Assembly (NCBI GenBank): GCA_945889625.1
Contig: CAMDCE010000011.1
Span: 42,707 to 106,706, forward strand
Direction: 5' to 3'
DNA from: Asaia bogorensis
Lineage (GTDB): Bacteria; Pseudomonadota; Alphaproteobacteria; Reyranellales; Reyranellaceae
Length of the DNA stretch: 64,000 nucleotides
The position numbers were made by a program, and so were the translations under genes. This document shows, in pieces, positions 21,916-31,039 of the stretch (position 1 is the stretch's first letter; the number at the start of each line of letters is the position of its first letter). The notes beneath the pieces were generated by a model. That model was given only the letters and a program-made list of their open reading frames with translations. It ran no database searches and had not been told where the DNA came from.

Positions 21916-21930
21916 GTTCTCTTTTTGTTC
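21916..21930 (-). promoter_or_regulatory. LexA box (SOS box) upstream of imuA
   Basis: GTTC-N7-GTTC, read on the plus strand at 21916-21930, is the exact alphaproteobacterial LexA operator. It is 40-54 bp upstream of the imuA start codon, within a locally AT-rich stretch that also suits a promoter. It predicts LexA repression and DNA-damage induction of imuA-imuB-dnaE2. Confidence 0.85.
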
Positions 21931-22030
21931 TAATCAGACTTAAAACGAGAGTCAATGGGAGTCAGGGCTGGCACAGGGCCTGCTTTAAAGACGAAGCTGC
22001 CGTCCTCCCGAGACCCTGCGGAGAACCCGG

Positions 22031-22903
22031 ATGCTCCTTCGATTTTCCATTGCTGCACTGGCTGCCGCTGCCGTGGCCCTGCTGGCCGGACCGGCGCTGG
22101 CGCGTTGTTCGAAGAACGTGGTCGAACGCCCACCCGGACTAGGGGGGCCGGGCATCCAGCTGGCCTCGTTCGACGGCGTACAACTGGCTGCTGACAAGTC
22201 GCTGGTCAGAACCAGCGACCAGTCGGCCAGCCGCGCCCTCATCACCTTCGTCGGCCATGCCAGCTACCAGATCGACACGCCGCAGGGCGTGCGGGCGATC
22301 GCCGACTACAACGGCGTCAACGGCTTCGGCCGCCGGCCCGACATCGTGACCATGAACAACGCCCACGACACGCACTTCACCGATGTGCCGGAAGAGGGCA
22401 TCACCTACGTGCTGCGCGGCTGGCCGAGCCAGCCGGGCGAGAGCGAGGCCAAGCATGACGTCAGGCTGAAGGACATGCGGGTGTGGAACGTGCCGACCAA
22501 CGCCCGCGACTGGGGCCGGACGGCGGCGCGCATCAACGGCAATTCGATCTTCATCTTCGCCATCGGCGATCTCTGCATCGCCCATCTCGGCCACCTGCAC
22601 CACCGGTTGACCAAGGACCATCTCGACGAGCTCGGCCGCATCGACGTCCTGATGGTGCCGATCGACGGCTCCTACACCATGGGTGTGCCGCTGATGGTCG
22701 ATGTCATCAAGCAGATAGACCCTAAGGTGGTGCTGCCCATGCACTACTGGGGGCGCGCCCAGCTCGAGCGCTTCGTGGGGCTGATGGCTTCCACGCTCGA
22801 GGCCGAGTTCATCCGGCCCGACAGGCCTGCTGTCGAAATCTCGCGCGAGGACCTGCCGGCGATCGTGACGGTGATCGCCGTCGCGGGCGACGGCGGAGGC
22901 TGA
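22031..22903 (+). CDS. Exported metallo-beta-lactamase-fold protein with degenerate metal site
   Basis: A 290-residue protein with a Sec signal peptide (about residues 1-24, ...LLAGPALA). The fold is shown by ITFVGHASYQIDTPQG near 71, IGDLCIAHLGHLHH near 180 and the VLPMHYWG segment near 236, all typical of the UlaG-like branch. The first metal motif, usually H-x-H-x-D-H, reads NNAHDTHFTD here, so two ligands appear to be missing. It may bind one metal or have a different activity. It converges with poxB (3-bp gap). No substrate can be assigned. Confidence 0.75.
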   Translation: MLLRFSIAALAAAAVALLAGPALARCSKNVVERPPGLGGPGIQLASFDGVQLAADKSLVRTSDQSASRALITFVGHASYQIDTPQGVRAIADYNGVNGFGRRPDIVTMNNAHDTHFTDVPEEGITYVLRGWPSQPGESEAKHDVRLKDMRVWNVPTNARDWGRTAARINGNSIFIFAIGDLCIAHLGHLHHRLTKDHLDELGRIDVLMVPIDGSYTMGVPLMVDVIKQIDPKVVLPMHYWGRAQLERFVGLMASTLEAEFIRPDRPAVEISREDLPAIVTVIAVAGDGGG

Positions 22904-22906
22904 CCG

Positions 22907-24628
22907 TCAGATCCGGAGATTGGTCCGGGCGAGGTCGATCAGCTCGGTCGCGCGCCCATCCATCACCGCCCTCAGCGTGAACAGGCCGAAATGATAGGCC
23001 TGATCGAACGTCGTCTTGGGCGGCATGGCGAGCTCCTGGCGGGCGCTGACCACGTCGAGCAGAGCAGGTCCTTTGTGCGCCAGAACCTCGCGCACCGCGC
23101 CTTCGAGCTTCTGCGGATCCTCGACGCGGATGCCCTTGATGCCCATCGCCTCGGCCATGGCGGCGAAGTTCGGATTCTTGAGCGCCACGGCGGTATCAAG
23201 AAAGCCGCTGGCCTTCATCTCCATTTCGACGAAGCCCAATGTGCCGTTGTTCAGCACGATCACCTTCACCGGCAGGCCGAGCTGGGAGAGGCTGATGAAG
23301 TCGCCCATCATCATCGAGAAGCCGCCGTCGCCCGACATCGAGATTACCTGGCGGTCCTTGTGGGATGCCTGGGCGCCGATCGCCTGCGGCATGGCGTTGG
23401 CCATCGAGGCGTGATTGAACGAACCGATCAGCCGCCGCTTGCCGTTCATCTTGATGTAGCGGGCGGCCCACACGCTGGCCGTGCCGACATCGCAGGTGAA
23501 CACGGCGTCGTCGTCGGCGATTTCACTCACCAGTCGCGAGAGATACTGAGGATGGATCTTGCCGCTGCCCGGCTTGCCTTCCGCCAACTTGTCGAGATCC
23601 TCGCGCGCCTTGCGGTAGTGGGCGAGCGCCGCGTCCAGGAATACACGGTCCTTCTTCGCCCTGAGCTTCGGCATAAGCGCCTTGATGGTCGCGCCGACGT
23701 CACCGACGACACCCAGCTCGATCCGGCAGCGGTTGCCGAGGCTTTCCGCCCTGATGTCGACCTGGGCGATCCTGGCATGCTCCGGATAGAACTGCCGGTA
23801 GGGAAAGTCGGTGCCCAGCAGCAGCAAGGTGTCACATTCCTTCATGGCCGCATAGCCGGAGGCGAAGCCGATCAGGCCGGTCATGCCGACATCGAAGGGA
23901 TTGTCGTACTCGACATGCTCCTTGCCGCGCAGCGAATGCACGATCGGCGCGTTGAGCGTGCCCGCCAGCTCAGTGATCTGGGCGTGGGCGCCGGCGCAGC
24001 CCGCACCGCACATCATGGTGATCTTCTCGCCGGCATTGAGCAGGTCGGCCAGCGCATCGAGGTCGCTATCGCTCGGCCGCACGACCGGCGGCTTGGGTGC
24101 GAGCCAGGCAGCCGGCTTGGCGGTGTTCGGCTGCAGGGCAACATCGCCCGGAATGACCACCACCGAGACGCCGCGCTCGGCCACTGCGATGCGGATCGCC
24201 TTCTCCAGGATGCGCGGCAGATGGTCGGGGTTGGAGACGAGCTCGACATAGTGCGAGCATTCGGCGAACAGATTCTCCGGGTGCGTCGCCTGGAAATAGT
24301 GGCTGCCGATTTCCGTGCTCGGGATGTGAGCGGCGATGGCGAGCACGGGAACGCGGCTGCGATAGCAGTCGAACAGGCCGTTGATCAGGTGCAGGTTGCC
24401 GGGGCCGCAGCTGCCGGCACAGACGGCGAGTTCGCCGGTGAGATGCGCCTCGGCGCCGGCGGCGAAGGCGCCCGCCTCCTCGTGCCGCATGTGCACCCAG
24501 TCGATCGTCTTGGTCCGGCGCAAGGTGTCGCTCAGCCCATTCAGCGAATCGCCGGCGACGCCATAGATGCGCCGGACACCCGCGGCAGCCAGGGTTTCGA
24601 CGATCAGATCGGCGCCGGTTCGTGCCAT
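22907..24628 (-). CDS. poxB: Pyruvate dehydrogenase (quinone)/pyruvate oxidase, PoxB type
   Basis: A 573-residue thiamine diphosphate enzyme with the three usual domains. The N-terminal Pyr domain has [20 protein letters not shown] with the catalytic Glu; a central FAD-binding domain follows; the C-terminal PP domain has [12 protein letters not shown]...VLNN for ThDP/Mg. Such enzymes oxidatively decarboxylate pyruvate to acetate and CO2, passing electrons to ubiquinone at the membrane. The last residues are the membrane-binding part in the E. coli enzyme; here the tail is [12 protein letters not shown]. It is followed upstream by aphA in the same direction (27-bp gap). An acetolactate synthase-like role is less likely. 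Confidence 0.88.
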   Translation of the reverse strand: MARTGADLIVETLAAAGVRRIYGVAGDSLNGLSDTLRRTKTIDWVHMRHEEAGAFAAGAEAHLTGELAVCAGSCGPGNLHLINGLFDCYRSRVPVLAIAAHIPSTEIGSHYFQATHPENLFAECSHYVELVSNPDHLPRILEKAIRIAVAERGVSVVVIPGDVALQPNTAKPAAWLAPKPPVVRPSDSDLDALADLLNAGEKITMMCGAGCAGAHAQITELAGTLNAPIVHSLRGKEHVEYDNPFDVGMTGLIGFASGYAAMKECDTLLLLGTDFPYRQFYPEHARIAQVDIRAESLGNRCRIELGVVGDVGATIKALMPKLRAKKDRVFLDAALAHYRKAREDLDKLAEGKPGSGKIHPQYLSRLVSEIADDDAVFTCDVGTASVWAARYIKMNGKRRLIGSFNHASMANAMPQAIGAQASHKDRQVISMSGDGGFSMMMGDFISLSQLGLPVKVIVLNNGTLGFVEMEMKASGFLDTAVALKNPNFAAMAEAMGIKGIRVEDPQKLEGAVREVLAHKGPALLDVVSARQELAMPPKTTFDQAYHFGLFTLRAVMDGRATELIDLARTNLRI

Positions 24629-24655
24629 TGTGGACTCCCTTGATGAATCCGATCT

Positions 24656-25681
24656 TTACGCGCGTCCTTCAAAACCGGCAAGAAACTGCACGAGATTGCG
24701 GCCGAGATCGTCGCTGAGATAACCGCCTTCCTGGACCAGCACGGTCGGCAGGCCGAGCTGGGCGATCTTTCCGGCCATGGCGTGAAAGCCGGCGCCGGTC
24801 ACCTTCAGCCCCTGCAGTGGATCGCTTTCGCTGGCGTCGAGTCCCAGGGCGATCACCAGCGCCGTCGGCGCGAAGTCACGGATGCGTGCCAGCGCCTTGT
24901 CGCCGGCCGAAAGCCACGGTGCATCGGGCGAGCCCAATGCCAGCGGCAGGTTGAGGTTGAAACCCTCGCCTGCGGCAGCGCCTCTCTCATGCGCATGGCC
25001 CCAGAAGTACGGGTAGTACACGCTGGGGTCGGCGTGGATCGACACGGTGAGCACGTCGTCGCGCTCATAGAAGATGCCCTGCGTGCCGTTGCCGTGATGG
25101 ACGTCGACATCGAACACCGCCACGCGCGCATGTTTCTGCCGCAGATGCTGGGCGGCGATAGCGGTGTTGTTGAGGAAGCAGAAACCGCCCGCCATGTCGG
25201 CGTAGGCATGATGGCCGGGCGGCCGGCAGAGCGCATAGGCCTGCCGTTCGCCCGCCAGCACCGTGTCGGCCGCCGTGGCGGCGACTTCGCTCGAAGCAAG
25301 GGCTGCGTGCCAGGTGCCGGGGCCGATCGGGCAGGCCATGTCGACCTGATGCCAGCCGGCGCGACCGGCCAGCGCCTTGGGATAGCTTGCGTGGGCGCGC
25401 GCGGGATGGACGTTGGGTACCACCTCCGGCCCGGCGCCCGGCAGCTTCGCCCACTCGCGCGCGGCGATCTGCAGGAAGTCGATGTAGTCTACCGTGTGCA
25501 CCGCCTCGGCCGGCGCCACGCCGAAAGATTTCGGCGGCATGATCTTATGCCCAGCACTCTTGGCGGCGGCGAGGAGGCGCGTGGCGCGCTCGGGCTGCTC
25601 GGCGCTGCGCTGCTTGACGCCGCGCACGATGAAGGTCTGCGGATCGTGGCTGGCGTGCTGGTCGGAATAGACGATCTTCAT
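24656..25681 (-). CDS. aphA: Acetylpolyamine amidohydrolase (histone deacetylase family)
   Basis: A 341-residue zinc hydrolase, the same length as the characterised acetylpolyamine amidohydrolases. The charge-relay pair H157-H158 is in RPPGHHAYAD; zinc ligands are D193 and H195 in FDVDVHHGNGTQ and D282 in GLDASESDP; the catalytic Tyr is in EGGYLSDD. It removes acetyl groups from acetylated putrescine and related polyamines in the cytoplasm. The start overlaps the CaiB-type gene stop by 4 bp (ATGA). The Pot-type transporter about 10 kb away could supply substrate, but that link is inference. Confidence 0.85.
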   Translation of the reverse strand: MKIVYSDQHASHDPQTFIVRGVKQRSAEQPERATRLLAAAKSAGHKIMPPKSFGVAPAEAVHTVDYIDFLQIAAREWAKLPGAGPEVVPNVHPARAHASYPKALAGRAGWHQVDMACPIGPGTWHAALASSEVAATAADTVLAGERQAYALCRPPGHHAYADMAGGFCFLNNTAIAAQHLRQKHARVAVFDVDVHHGNGTQGIFYERDDVLTVSIHADPSVYYPYFWGHAHERGAAAGEGFNLNLPLALGSPDAPWLSAGDKALARIRDFAPTALVIALGLDASESDPLQGLKVTGAGFHAMAGKIAQLGLPTVLVQEGGYLSDDLGRNLVQFLAGFEGRA

Positions 25682-26850
25682 GGCAGGCCAACTGCCTTGG
25701 CGTCACGCAGGGCGGCGATGTCGGCGTCGTTGTAGCCCACCTCGCGCATGATCTCGGCGGTGTGCTCGCCGATCCCGGGCGAGAGTCGCCGCACCGCGAA
25801 CGGCGCGTCGGAGAGTTTGATCGGGTTGGCCGCGGCCTTGATCCGTCCAAGGCCGGGATAGTCGTATTCGACGATCGCCTGGCGCGCCCTGACCTGCGGA
25901 TTTTCCGGCAGGTCGCTCACGGTGTTGACGGACGAGCATGGCATGCCGGCCGGCAGAAGCGTCTCGAGCAACTCCTCGCAGGTGTGCTCGGCAAAATGTG
26001 CTTCCATCATCGGCTCGAGCTCGGCGCGATGGGCGACGCGACCGGCGTTGGTCGAGAAGCGCGGATCGTCGAGCCACTCCTTGCAGCCGAGCGCGGTACA
26101 GAGCATGCGCCAGAAGGCATCGTTGGTGCCGGCGATGTAGATCGGCTTGGTTCTGGTATTGAACACGCGCAGCGGAAAGAGAATCGAATTGCCGGTGCCC
26201 ATGCGCACCGGGTTCTCGCCGGTGAGCCCGAGATGGGTGAGCCAATGGCTCATCAGGTGGATGCCGACGTCGAACAGTGAAAGATCGAGACGCTGGCCTC
26301 GGCCGGTCCGGGCTCGGCCGAGCAGAGCGAAGGCGATGCCGGCGGCGCAGAAGGAGCCGGTCGAATAGTCGATCACCGCGGTGCCAGCGCGGCACATCTT
26401 GCCGCCTTCGGACCCGGTAGCCTCGATCAGCCCGACCTCGGCCTGGATGCAGGGATCATAGCCGGCACGCGATGAATAGGGACCGGTCTGGCCGTAGCCC
26501 GAGATCGAGGCATAGACCAGCCGCGGGTTCTCCTTCGACACGACGTCCCAGCCGAAACCCAGCTTGTCGATCACGCCCGGCGTGAAAGCCTCCATGAAGA
26601 CGTCGGCCTTCTTCACCAGCCGCATCAGCACGTCGCGGCCGCCCTCGGTGCGCAGGTCGAGCGCCAGGCCGCGCTTGTTGCGGTTCATCGAGGGCACCCA
26701 GGCGCCGCCGAAATGCGGGCGGAAATGCTCGCCGTGGAGCGGCTCGACCTTGATCACATCGGCACCCATGTCGCCCAGGATCTGGCCGGCGGTGGGGCCG
26801 GCGATGACTTGCGTGAGGTCGAGGACGAGCGTGTCGGTGAGCGGCAGCAT
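25678..26850 (-). CDS. CaiB/BaiF family CoA-transferase
   Basis: A 390-residue class III CoA transferase. The N-terminus VLDLTQVIAGPTAGQILGDMGADVIKVEP is the nucleotide-fold start of the family. The catalytic Asp is expected in AVIDYSTGSFCAAGIAFAL, followed by RTGRGQRLDLSLFDVG. A well-placed AGGAGG ribosome site supports the ATG at 26850. It moves CoA between carboxylic acids, but the pair of acids is not known. It overlaps aphA by 4 bp, an unusual partner. Confidence 0.88.
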   Translation of the reverse strand: MLPLTDTLVLDLTQVIAGPTAGQILGDMGADVIKVEPLHGEHFRPHFGGAWVPSMNRNKRGLALDLRTEGGRDVLMRLVKKADVFMEAFTPGVIDKLGFGWDVVSKENPRLVYASISGYGQTGPYSSRAGYDPCIQAEVGLIEATGSEGGKMCRAGTAVIDYSTGSFCAAGIAFALLGRARTGRGQRLDLSLFDVGIHLMSHWLTHLGLTGENPVRMGTGNSILFPLRVFNTRTKPIYIAGTNDAFWRMLCTALGCKEWLDDPRFSTNAGRVAHRAELEPMMEAHFAEHTCEELLETLLPAGMPCSSVNTVSDLPENPQVRARQAIVEYDYPGLGRIKAAANPIKLSDAPFAVRRLSPGIGEHTAEIMREVGYNDADIAALRDAKAVGLP

Positions 26851-26964
26851 GCGCGGGAATTCCTCCTACAGCACCCTTGCAAGACGCGGGCGCGCCGCTC
26901 AAGCACTTCGTTTCGCTGGCTGGCATTTGCTATGGTCGCGCGTTCGTTTTGCTAGGAGTTCGCC

Positions 26965-28206
26965 ATGAAAGCCGCCGACCGCCCCAACCTGCGCATCGAC
27001 CCCGACCGGCTGTGGTCGAGCCTGATGGAGCTGGCCGAGATCGGCGGCACGGAGAAGGGCGGCGTCTGCCGCATCGCGCTCACCGATCTCGACCGCCAGG
27101 GCCGCGACCTCTTCGTGCGCTGGGCCAAAGAGGCGGGTTGCACCATCAAGGTCGACAGGCTCGGCAACATCTTTGCCCGCCGCGAGGGCCGCGACCCGTC
27201 GAAGCCACCGATCATGACCGGCAGCCATCTCGACACCCAGCCGACGGGAGGCAAGTTTGACGGCGCCTATGGCGTGATGGCCGGTCTCGAGGTCATGCGC
27301 GTGCTCAACGATTCGGGCTACGTCACCGAGGCGCCGATCGAGGTCGCGGTGTGGACCAATGAGGAGGGCTGCCGCTTCGCGCCGGCCATGGTGGCGTCGG
27401 GCGTGTTCGGCGGCGCCTTCACGCTCGACCATGCGCTCTCCATCAAGGATCGCGACGGCGTCAGCTTCGGCGAGGCGTTGAAGAAGATTGGATATGACGG
27501 TCCCGAGGCGGTCGGCGGCCGCAAGGTCGGCGCCTTCTTCGAGGCCCATATCGAGCAGGGTCCGATCCTGGAACGCGAAAACAAGACGATCGGCGTCGTC
27601 ACCGGCGCGCAAGGCCAACGCTGGTACGAGATCTCATGGACCGGCATGGAAAGCCACGCCGGCACCACGCCGATGGAAGGCCGCCGCGATGGGCTGGTGG
27701 GCGCGGCTGAGTTGATCGTGGCGGCGCGGCGCATCGGCAACCGGCCGAACGGCCGCTCGACAGTGGGTGTGATCGAGAGCCTGCCGCAGTCGCGCAATAC
27801 CATTCCTGGCCGTGTGTTCATGACGCTCGACTTTCGCCATCCCGACGATGCCGAACTCACCAGGATGGATGGCGATATGCGCGTTGAGGCGGCCGAGATC
27901 GCCAAGCGCCACCGCCTCGAGGTGAAGATCGAGCAGATCTGGTACTTCCCGCCCTCACCCTTCGCCAGGGAGCTGGTCGAGGCGGTGCGGCGCGGCGCCG
28001 AACAGGCGGGCTACCCGCATATGGATATCGTGAGCGGTGCCGGGCACGACGCCTGCTACGTCTCTCGCGTTGCGCCGACTGCGATGATCTTCGTGCCGTG
28101 CAAGGACGGCATCAGCCACAACGAGATCGAGGACGCCACCAAGGTCGATGTCGGCGCGGGCTGCCAGATCCTCTTGCAGGCGGTGGTCGAGCGGGCCAAT
28201 ACGTGA
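26965..28206 (+). CDS. M20-family Zn hydrolase (N-carbamoyl amino acid/allantoate amidohydrolase type)
   Basis: A 413-residue metallopeptidase-fold hydrolase. Metal ligands are in TGSHLDTQPTGGKFDGAYGV, the Glu pair in NEEGCRF and FEAHIEQGP, and the dimerisation domain is in the middle (QRWYEISWTGMESHAG). This group cleaves N-carbamoyl-L-amino acids, ureidopropionate or allantoate, releasing ammonia and CO2. The neighbouring BenE transporter shares a 4-base overlap (GTGA), so the pair may handle uptake and breakdown of one compound. The UraD-UraH fusion 29 kb away makes an allantoate role possible but not shown. TAGGAG precedes the ATG. Confidence 0.85.
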   Translation: MKAADRPNLRIDPDRLWSSLMELAEIGGTEKGGVCRIALTDLDRQGRDLFVRWAKEAGCTIKVDRLGNIFARREGRDPSKPPIMTGSHLDTQPTGGKFDGAYGVMAGLEVMRVLNDSGYVTEAPIEVAVWTNEEGCRFAPAMVASGVFGGAFTLDHALSIKDRDGVSFGEALKKIGYDGPEAVGGRKVGAFFEAHIEQGPILERENKTIGVVTGAQGQRWYEISWTGMESHAGTTPMEGRRDGLVGAAELIVAARRIGNRPNGRSTVGVIESLPQSRNTIPGRVFMTLDFRHPDDAELTRMDGDMRVEAAEIAKRHRLEVKIEQIWYFPPSPFARELVEAVRRGAEQAGYPHMDIVSGAGHDACYVSRVAPTAMIFVPCKDGISHNEIEDATKVDVGAGCQILLQAVVERANT

Positions 28207-29357
28207 AGGCGGGTGTCGTCTCGGCCGCGACCGCCGCGCTGGTCGCGACGGTCGCAGGCGTCGGCGGCACCTTGCCAGTCGTGCTGGCGGCGGCGCAGGC
28301 GGCGGGCGCGTCGCCGGCCGAGGCCAGTTCGTGGGTCTCCGGGCTCGGCATCGCCACGGCGCTCAGCGCGGTTTTTCTCAGCGTGCGCTACCGCATGCCG
28401 ATCATCACCGCCTGGTCGACGCCGGGCGCGGCGCTGATCGCCTCGACTTCTGGTGTGCCGAGCTTTCGCGCCGCTGTCGGTGCCTTCGTGCTGTCGGCGG
28501 TACTGGTCCTGCTGACCGCCGCCGTTCGACCGCTCGGCAGGCTGATCGAGAAAATCCCCGCCAGCATCGCCGCCGCCATGCTGGCCGGCATCCTGCTGCG
28601 CCTTGTCGTGGCGATGGTCGAACATGTGCCGCACGCGCCCTTGCTGGTGTTGCCGCTGATCGCGCTGTTCCTGGTGGCGCGCGGGCTGGTGCCCGCACTT
28701 GCCTCGCTGATCGTGCTGGCCGCCGGCGCGGCGCTGGCCTGGTCGCTCGGCCTGGTGAAACCGATCCCGCCGCTTGGCCTTTCCAGTCTCGTGGTCGTGA
28801 CGCCGGCGTGGGATGTCGCGACTCTCATCGGGCTTGGCGTGCCGCTCTATCTCGTCACCATGGCGTCGCAGAACCTGCCGGGCTTCGCCGTCCTCCGCGC
28901 CTCGGGCTATCAGCCGCCGACCCGGCCGGTTCTGGGTGTCACTGGCGCGGTGTCGCTCGGCACGGCATTCCTGGGCGCCCATACCTCGAACCTGGCGGCG
29001 ATTTCGGCGGCGCTGTGCACCGGCCCCGACGCCCATCCCGATCCCGCCAAACGCTGGATGACCGGACCGTTCTACGCCTTGTTCTGGGCCCTGATCGCGC
29101 TGTTCGGCGCCTCGCTGGTCGGCCTGTTCGCCGCCCTGCCGCCGGCGCTGCTGGCCACCGTCGCCGGCACGGCGCTGCTGGGTTCGATGGCAAGCGCCAT
29201 GGGTGCAGCTCTCGCGGCTGACCAGGACCGACTGGCCGCCGCCGGCACGCTCGCCGTCACTGCTTCAGGCATCACCCTGATGGGTGTCGGCTCGGCCTTC
29301 TGGGGTCTGTGCTTCGGTCTCCTGGTGCTTGCGATCGACCGTGCGCTGCGGCGCTGA
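28203..29357 (+). CDS. benE: BenE-family benzoate/proton symporter-like transporter
   Basis: A 384-residue membrane protein with about 12 hydrophobic segments. The start is a GTG at 28203 that overlaps the hydrolase stop (GTGA). Family motifs include ALSAVFLSVRYRMPIITAWSTPGAALIA near the N-terminus, PASIAAAMLAGILLRL and LGTAFLGAHTSNLAAISAALCTGPDAHPDP. BenE proteins take up benzoate or related aromatic acids in symport. The box-pathway genes at 43-50 kb would consume benzoate, yet this gene is coupled to an amidohydrolase, so another ring compound could be the substrate. Confidence 0.85.
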   Translation: MKAGVVSAATAALVATVAGVGGTLPVVLAAAQAAGASPAEASSWVSGLGIATALSAVFLSVRYRMPIITAWSTPGAALIASTSGVPSFRAAVGAFVLSAVLVLLTAAVRPLGRLIEKIPASIAAAMLAGILLRLVVAMVEHVPHAPLLVLPLIALFLVARGLVPALASLIVLAAGAALAWSLGLVKPIPPLGLSSLVVVTPAWDVATLIGLGVPLYLVTMASQNLPGFAVLRASGYQPPTRPVLGVTGAVSLGTAFLGAHTSNLAAISAALCTGPDAHPDPAKRWMTGPFYALFWALIALFGASLVGLFAALPPALLATVAGTALLGSMASAMGAALAADQDRLAAAGTLAVTASGITLMGVGSAFWGLCFGLLVLAIDRALRR

Positions 29358-29422
29358 CGCAAACGTGTGTCGCGCGCGCGGCGCGGCATGACAGGCTGGC
29401 TTGACCAGTTGGGGAGGCCTCT

Positions 29423-30298
29423 GTGAGATATTATATCATTTCCGCCATTGCCGCCGTTGCACTCGCCATGCCCGGCGCCGCTCAGGCGCAGGCGCCGGTG
29501 ACGCCCACGACGGTGAATCCGGTGCGCGAGATCAGCAAGATCGCCGGCGAGGTCTATCGCTTCCGCAACAACAACCACTTCTCGGTGTTTGCCGTCACTT
29601 CGGCCGGCATCATCGCCACGGATCCGATCAACACCGCGGCGGCAACCTGGCTCCAGGACGAGTTGAAGAAGCGCTGGCCGGACAAGCCGATCAAGTTCGC
29701 GGTCTACAGTCACGATCATGCCGACCATATTTCGGGCGGCGAGGTGTGGACGACCGCCACCTTCGTGGCGCACGACAACGCCAAGGCGGCGATCGTGGGC
29801 GAGAAGCGGCCGACGGCGGTGCCGCAGGTCACCTTTTCCGACAAGGCCACCCTCGAACTGGGCGGCACGGTTCTCGAGCTGATCTATGTCGGGCGCAACC
29901 ATTCCAACAATTCGCTGGTGATGCGCTTTCCCAAGGAAAAGATCGCCTTCGCCGTCGATTTCATTCCGGTGAAGGCGGTGGCCTTCCGCGACTTCCCCGA
30001 CGCCTATGTCGACGAGTGGATCGACTCGCTGCGCCGCGTCGAGGCGATGGAGTTTGACATTTTTGCGCCCGGCCACGGTTCGCTCGGCACCAAGGCCGAT
30101 GTCGCCAACTTCCGCCTCTATCTCGAGGACCTGCGCGCTCAGGTGCTGGCCGCGGCGCGCGCCGGCAAGTCGCTGGACGAGACCAAGAAGATGGTCGACC
30201 TCTCCAAGTACAAGGACTGGGGTGGCTACGAGCAGATGAGCCAACTCAACATCGAGGGCATGTACCGGCTGGTCCAGGCGAACCGACGGCCCAACTAG
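29423..30298 (+). CDS. Exported metallo-beta-lactamase-fold hydrolase
   Basis: A 291-residue protein from a GTG at 29423 with GGGGAGG upstream. It has a Sec signal peptide (residues 1-22, ending AAQAQ). The metal site is complete: HDHADHISGG (about residues 94-103), the later His in GRNHSNNS, the Asp in AFAVDFIP and the last His in APGHGS. It is a periplasmic metal hydrolase of the broad subclass B fold. The sequence does not show that it acts on beta-lactams; a lactonase or esterase is as likely. A long inverted repeat begins right at its stop. Confidence 0.82.
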   Translation: MRYYIISAIAAVALAMPGAAQAQAPVTPTTVNPVREISKIAGEVYRFRNNNHFSVFAVTSAGIIATDPINTAAATWLQDELKKRWPDKPIKFAVYSHDHADHISGGEVWTTATFVAHDNAKAAIVGEKRPTAVPQVTFSDKATLELGGTVLELIYVGRNHSNNSLVMRFPKEKIAFAVDFIPVKAVAFRDFPDAYVDEWIDSLRRVEAMEFDIFAPGHGSLGTKADVANFRLYLEDLRAQVLAAARAGKSLDETKKMVDLSKYKDWGGYEQMSQLNIEGMYRLVQANRRPN

Positions 30299-30422
30299 AG
30301 CGTGATGATTTTCAGTTGACCCACGCGCCGGCCCAGCACGGGCGCCGCTCAGGCGCGATGGCCAACCATCGCGCCATAGCTGCGAGAGCTGGGTCGACGC
30401 GAAATGCCAAAGTCATCACGCT
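30299..30422. repeat. 124-bp nested inverted repeat between convergent genes
   Basis: The outer arms are perfect: AGCGTGATGA at 30299-30308 and TCATCACGCT at 30413-30422. Inside, CAGTTGACCCA and TGGGTCGACG are partly complementary, and at the centre a perfect 10-bp stem GGCGCGATGG/CCATCGCGCC (30352-30375) has a CCAA loop. The whole 124 bp could fold into one cruciform. It sits exactly between the stop codons of two convergent genes. It looks like a short palindromic mobile or REP-like repeat that may also serve as terminator. Confidence 0.75.
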
Positions 30423-30432
30423 TTAGTAGGGC

Positions 30433-30975
30433 TCACGCGGGAAAGCGCGCGCCGTAGCTTTCGAGCGGCAGTTCGAGGCCGTTACAGAGGAAGCTGATCG
30501 CGTGGTAGTAGCCCACCAGCGCGATCGCTTCGAGGATCTGCGCCTCGTCGAAATGCGCTGACACGGCCTGCCAGGTGCCGGCGCCGATGGTGCGCCGGTC
30601 GACCAGATCGTCGACCAAAGCCAGCAGCGCCTGTTCGTCGGCCGTCCAGCAGGCGGCGTCGGCAGGGCTTTTTGCCGTGGCCGCGACCTCGACGGGGCCG
30701 AAGCCCACCCGCTCGGCGAACAGCGCGACATGGACGCCCCATTCGTACTCGCAGCCCAGCCGCGCCGTGGTGCGGTCGATCGCGATCTCGCGCTGGCGCA
30801 GGGTGAGCGGGCCTTTGTCCAGAAGGCCGCCGGCGAACATCTTGGCGAAGACGCGCGGGCTCCTGGCCATGGTGCGGAACAGCACCAGCGGCTCCAGGCC
30901 GGGTGGCATGATGCGCTGAAGAGCCTCGGCGACGGCAGGCTCGTAGGGGGATTCGGCGGGGGCGATGCGCGACAT
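30433..30975 (-). CDS. Carboxymuconolactone decarboxylase family protein
   Basis: A 180-residue AhpD-fold helical protein. The core is REIAIDRTTARLGCEYEWGVHVALFAERVG (about residues 61-90). It keeps one Cys and the His of the AhpD C-x-x-C-x-x-x-H signature, the second Cys position being Glu (CEYEWGVH), as in the decarboxylase-like branch. A role in aromatic or peroxide metabolism is possible. The start lies 2 bp from the first half of a paired palindrome and the gene is divergent from an HxlR regulator, which probably controls it. Confidence 0.83.
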   Translation of the reverse strand: MSRIAPAESPYEPAVAEALQRIMPPGLEPLVLFRTMARSPRVFAKMFAGGLLDKGPLTLRQREIAIDRTTARLGCEYEWGVHVALFAERVGFGPVEVAATAKSPADAACWTADEQALLALVDDLVDRRTIGAGTWQAVSAHFDEAQILEAIALVGYYHAISFLCNGLELPLESYGARFPA

Positions 30976-30976
30976 G

Positions 30977-31023
30977 CTACAGTTTATGTAGTAACCTTTC
31001 GGGCAATGCTACAGAAAATGTAG
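30977..31023. promoter_or_regulatory. Paired palindromic operator between HxlR regulator and its divergent target
   Basis: Two copies of the palindrome CTACA-N5-TGTAG, at 30977-30991 and 31009-31023, are spaced 32 bp apart, about three helical turns. The similarity extends outside the palindromes (ATGCTACAG...ATGTAGTAAC in both). They fill the 64-bp gap between the divergent start codons, so a dimeric regulator binding both would control both promoters. The adjacent HxlR gene is the obvious candidate. Confidence 0.8.
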
Positions 31024-31039
31024 TAACGGAGTGAAATAG

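Noticed and set aside
29423..30298. Antibiotic-type beta-lactamase
   Set aside because: The metal site is complete but shared by many lactonases and other hydrolases; no feature points to beta-lactams.
30299..30422. Insertion sequence end or integrase attachment site
   Set aside because: No transposase or integrase gene and no flanking direct repeat is seen; a short palindromic repeat is enough.
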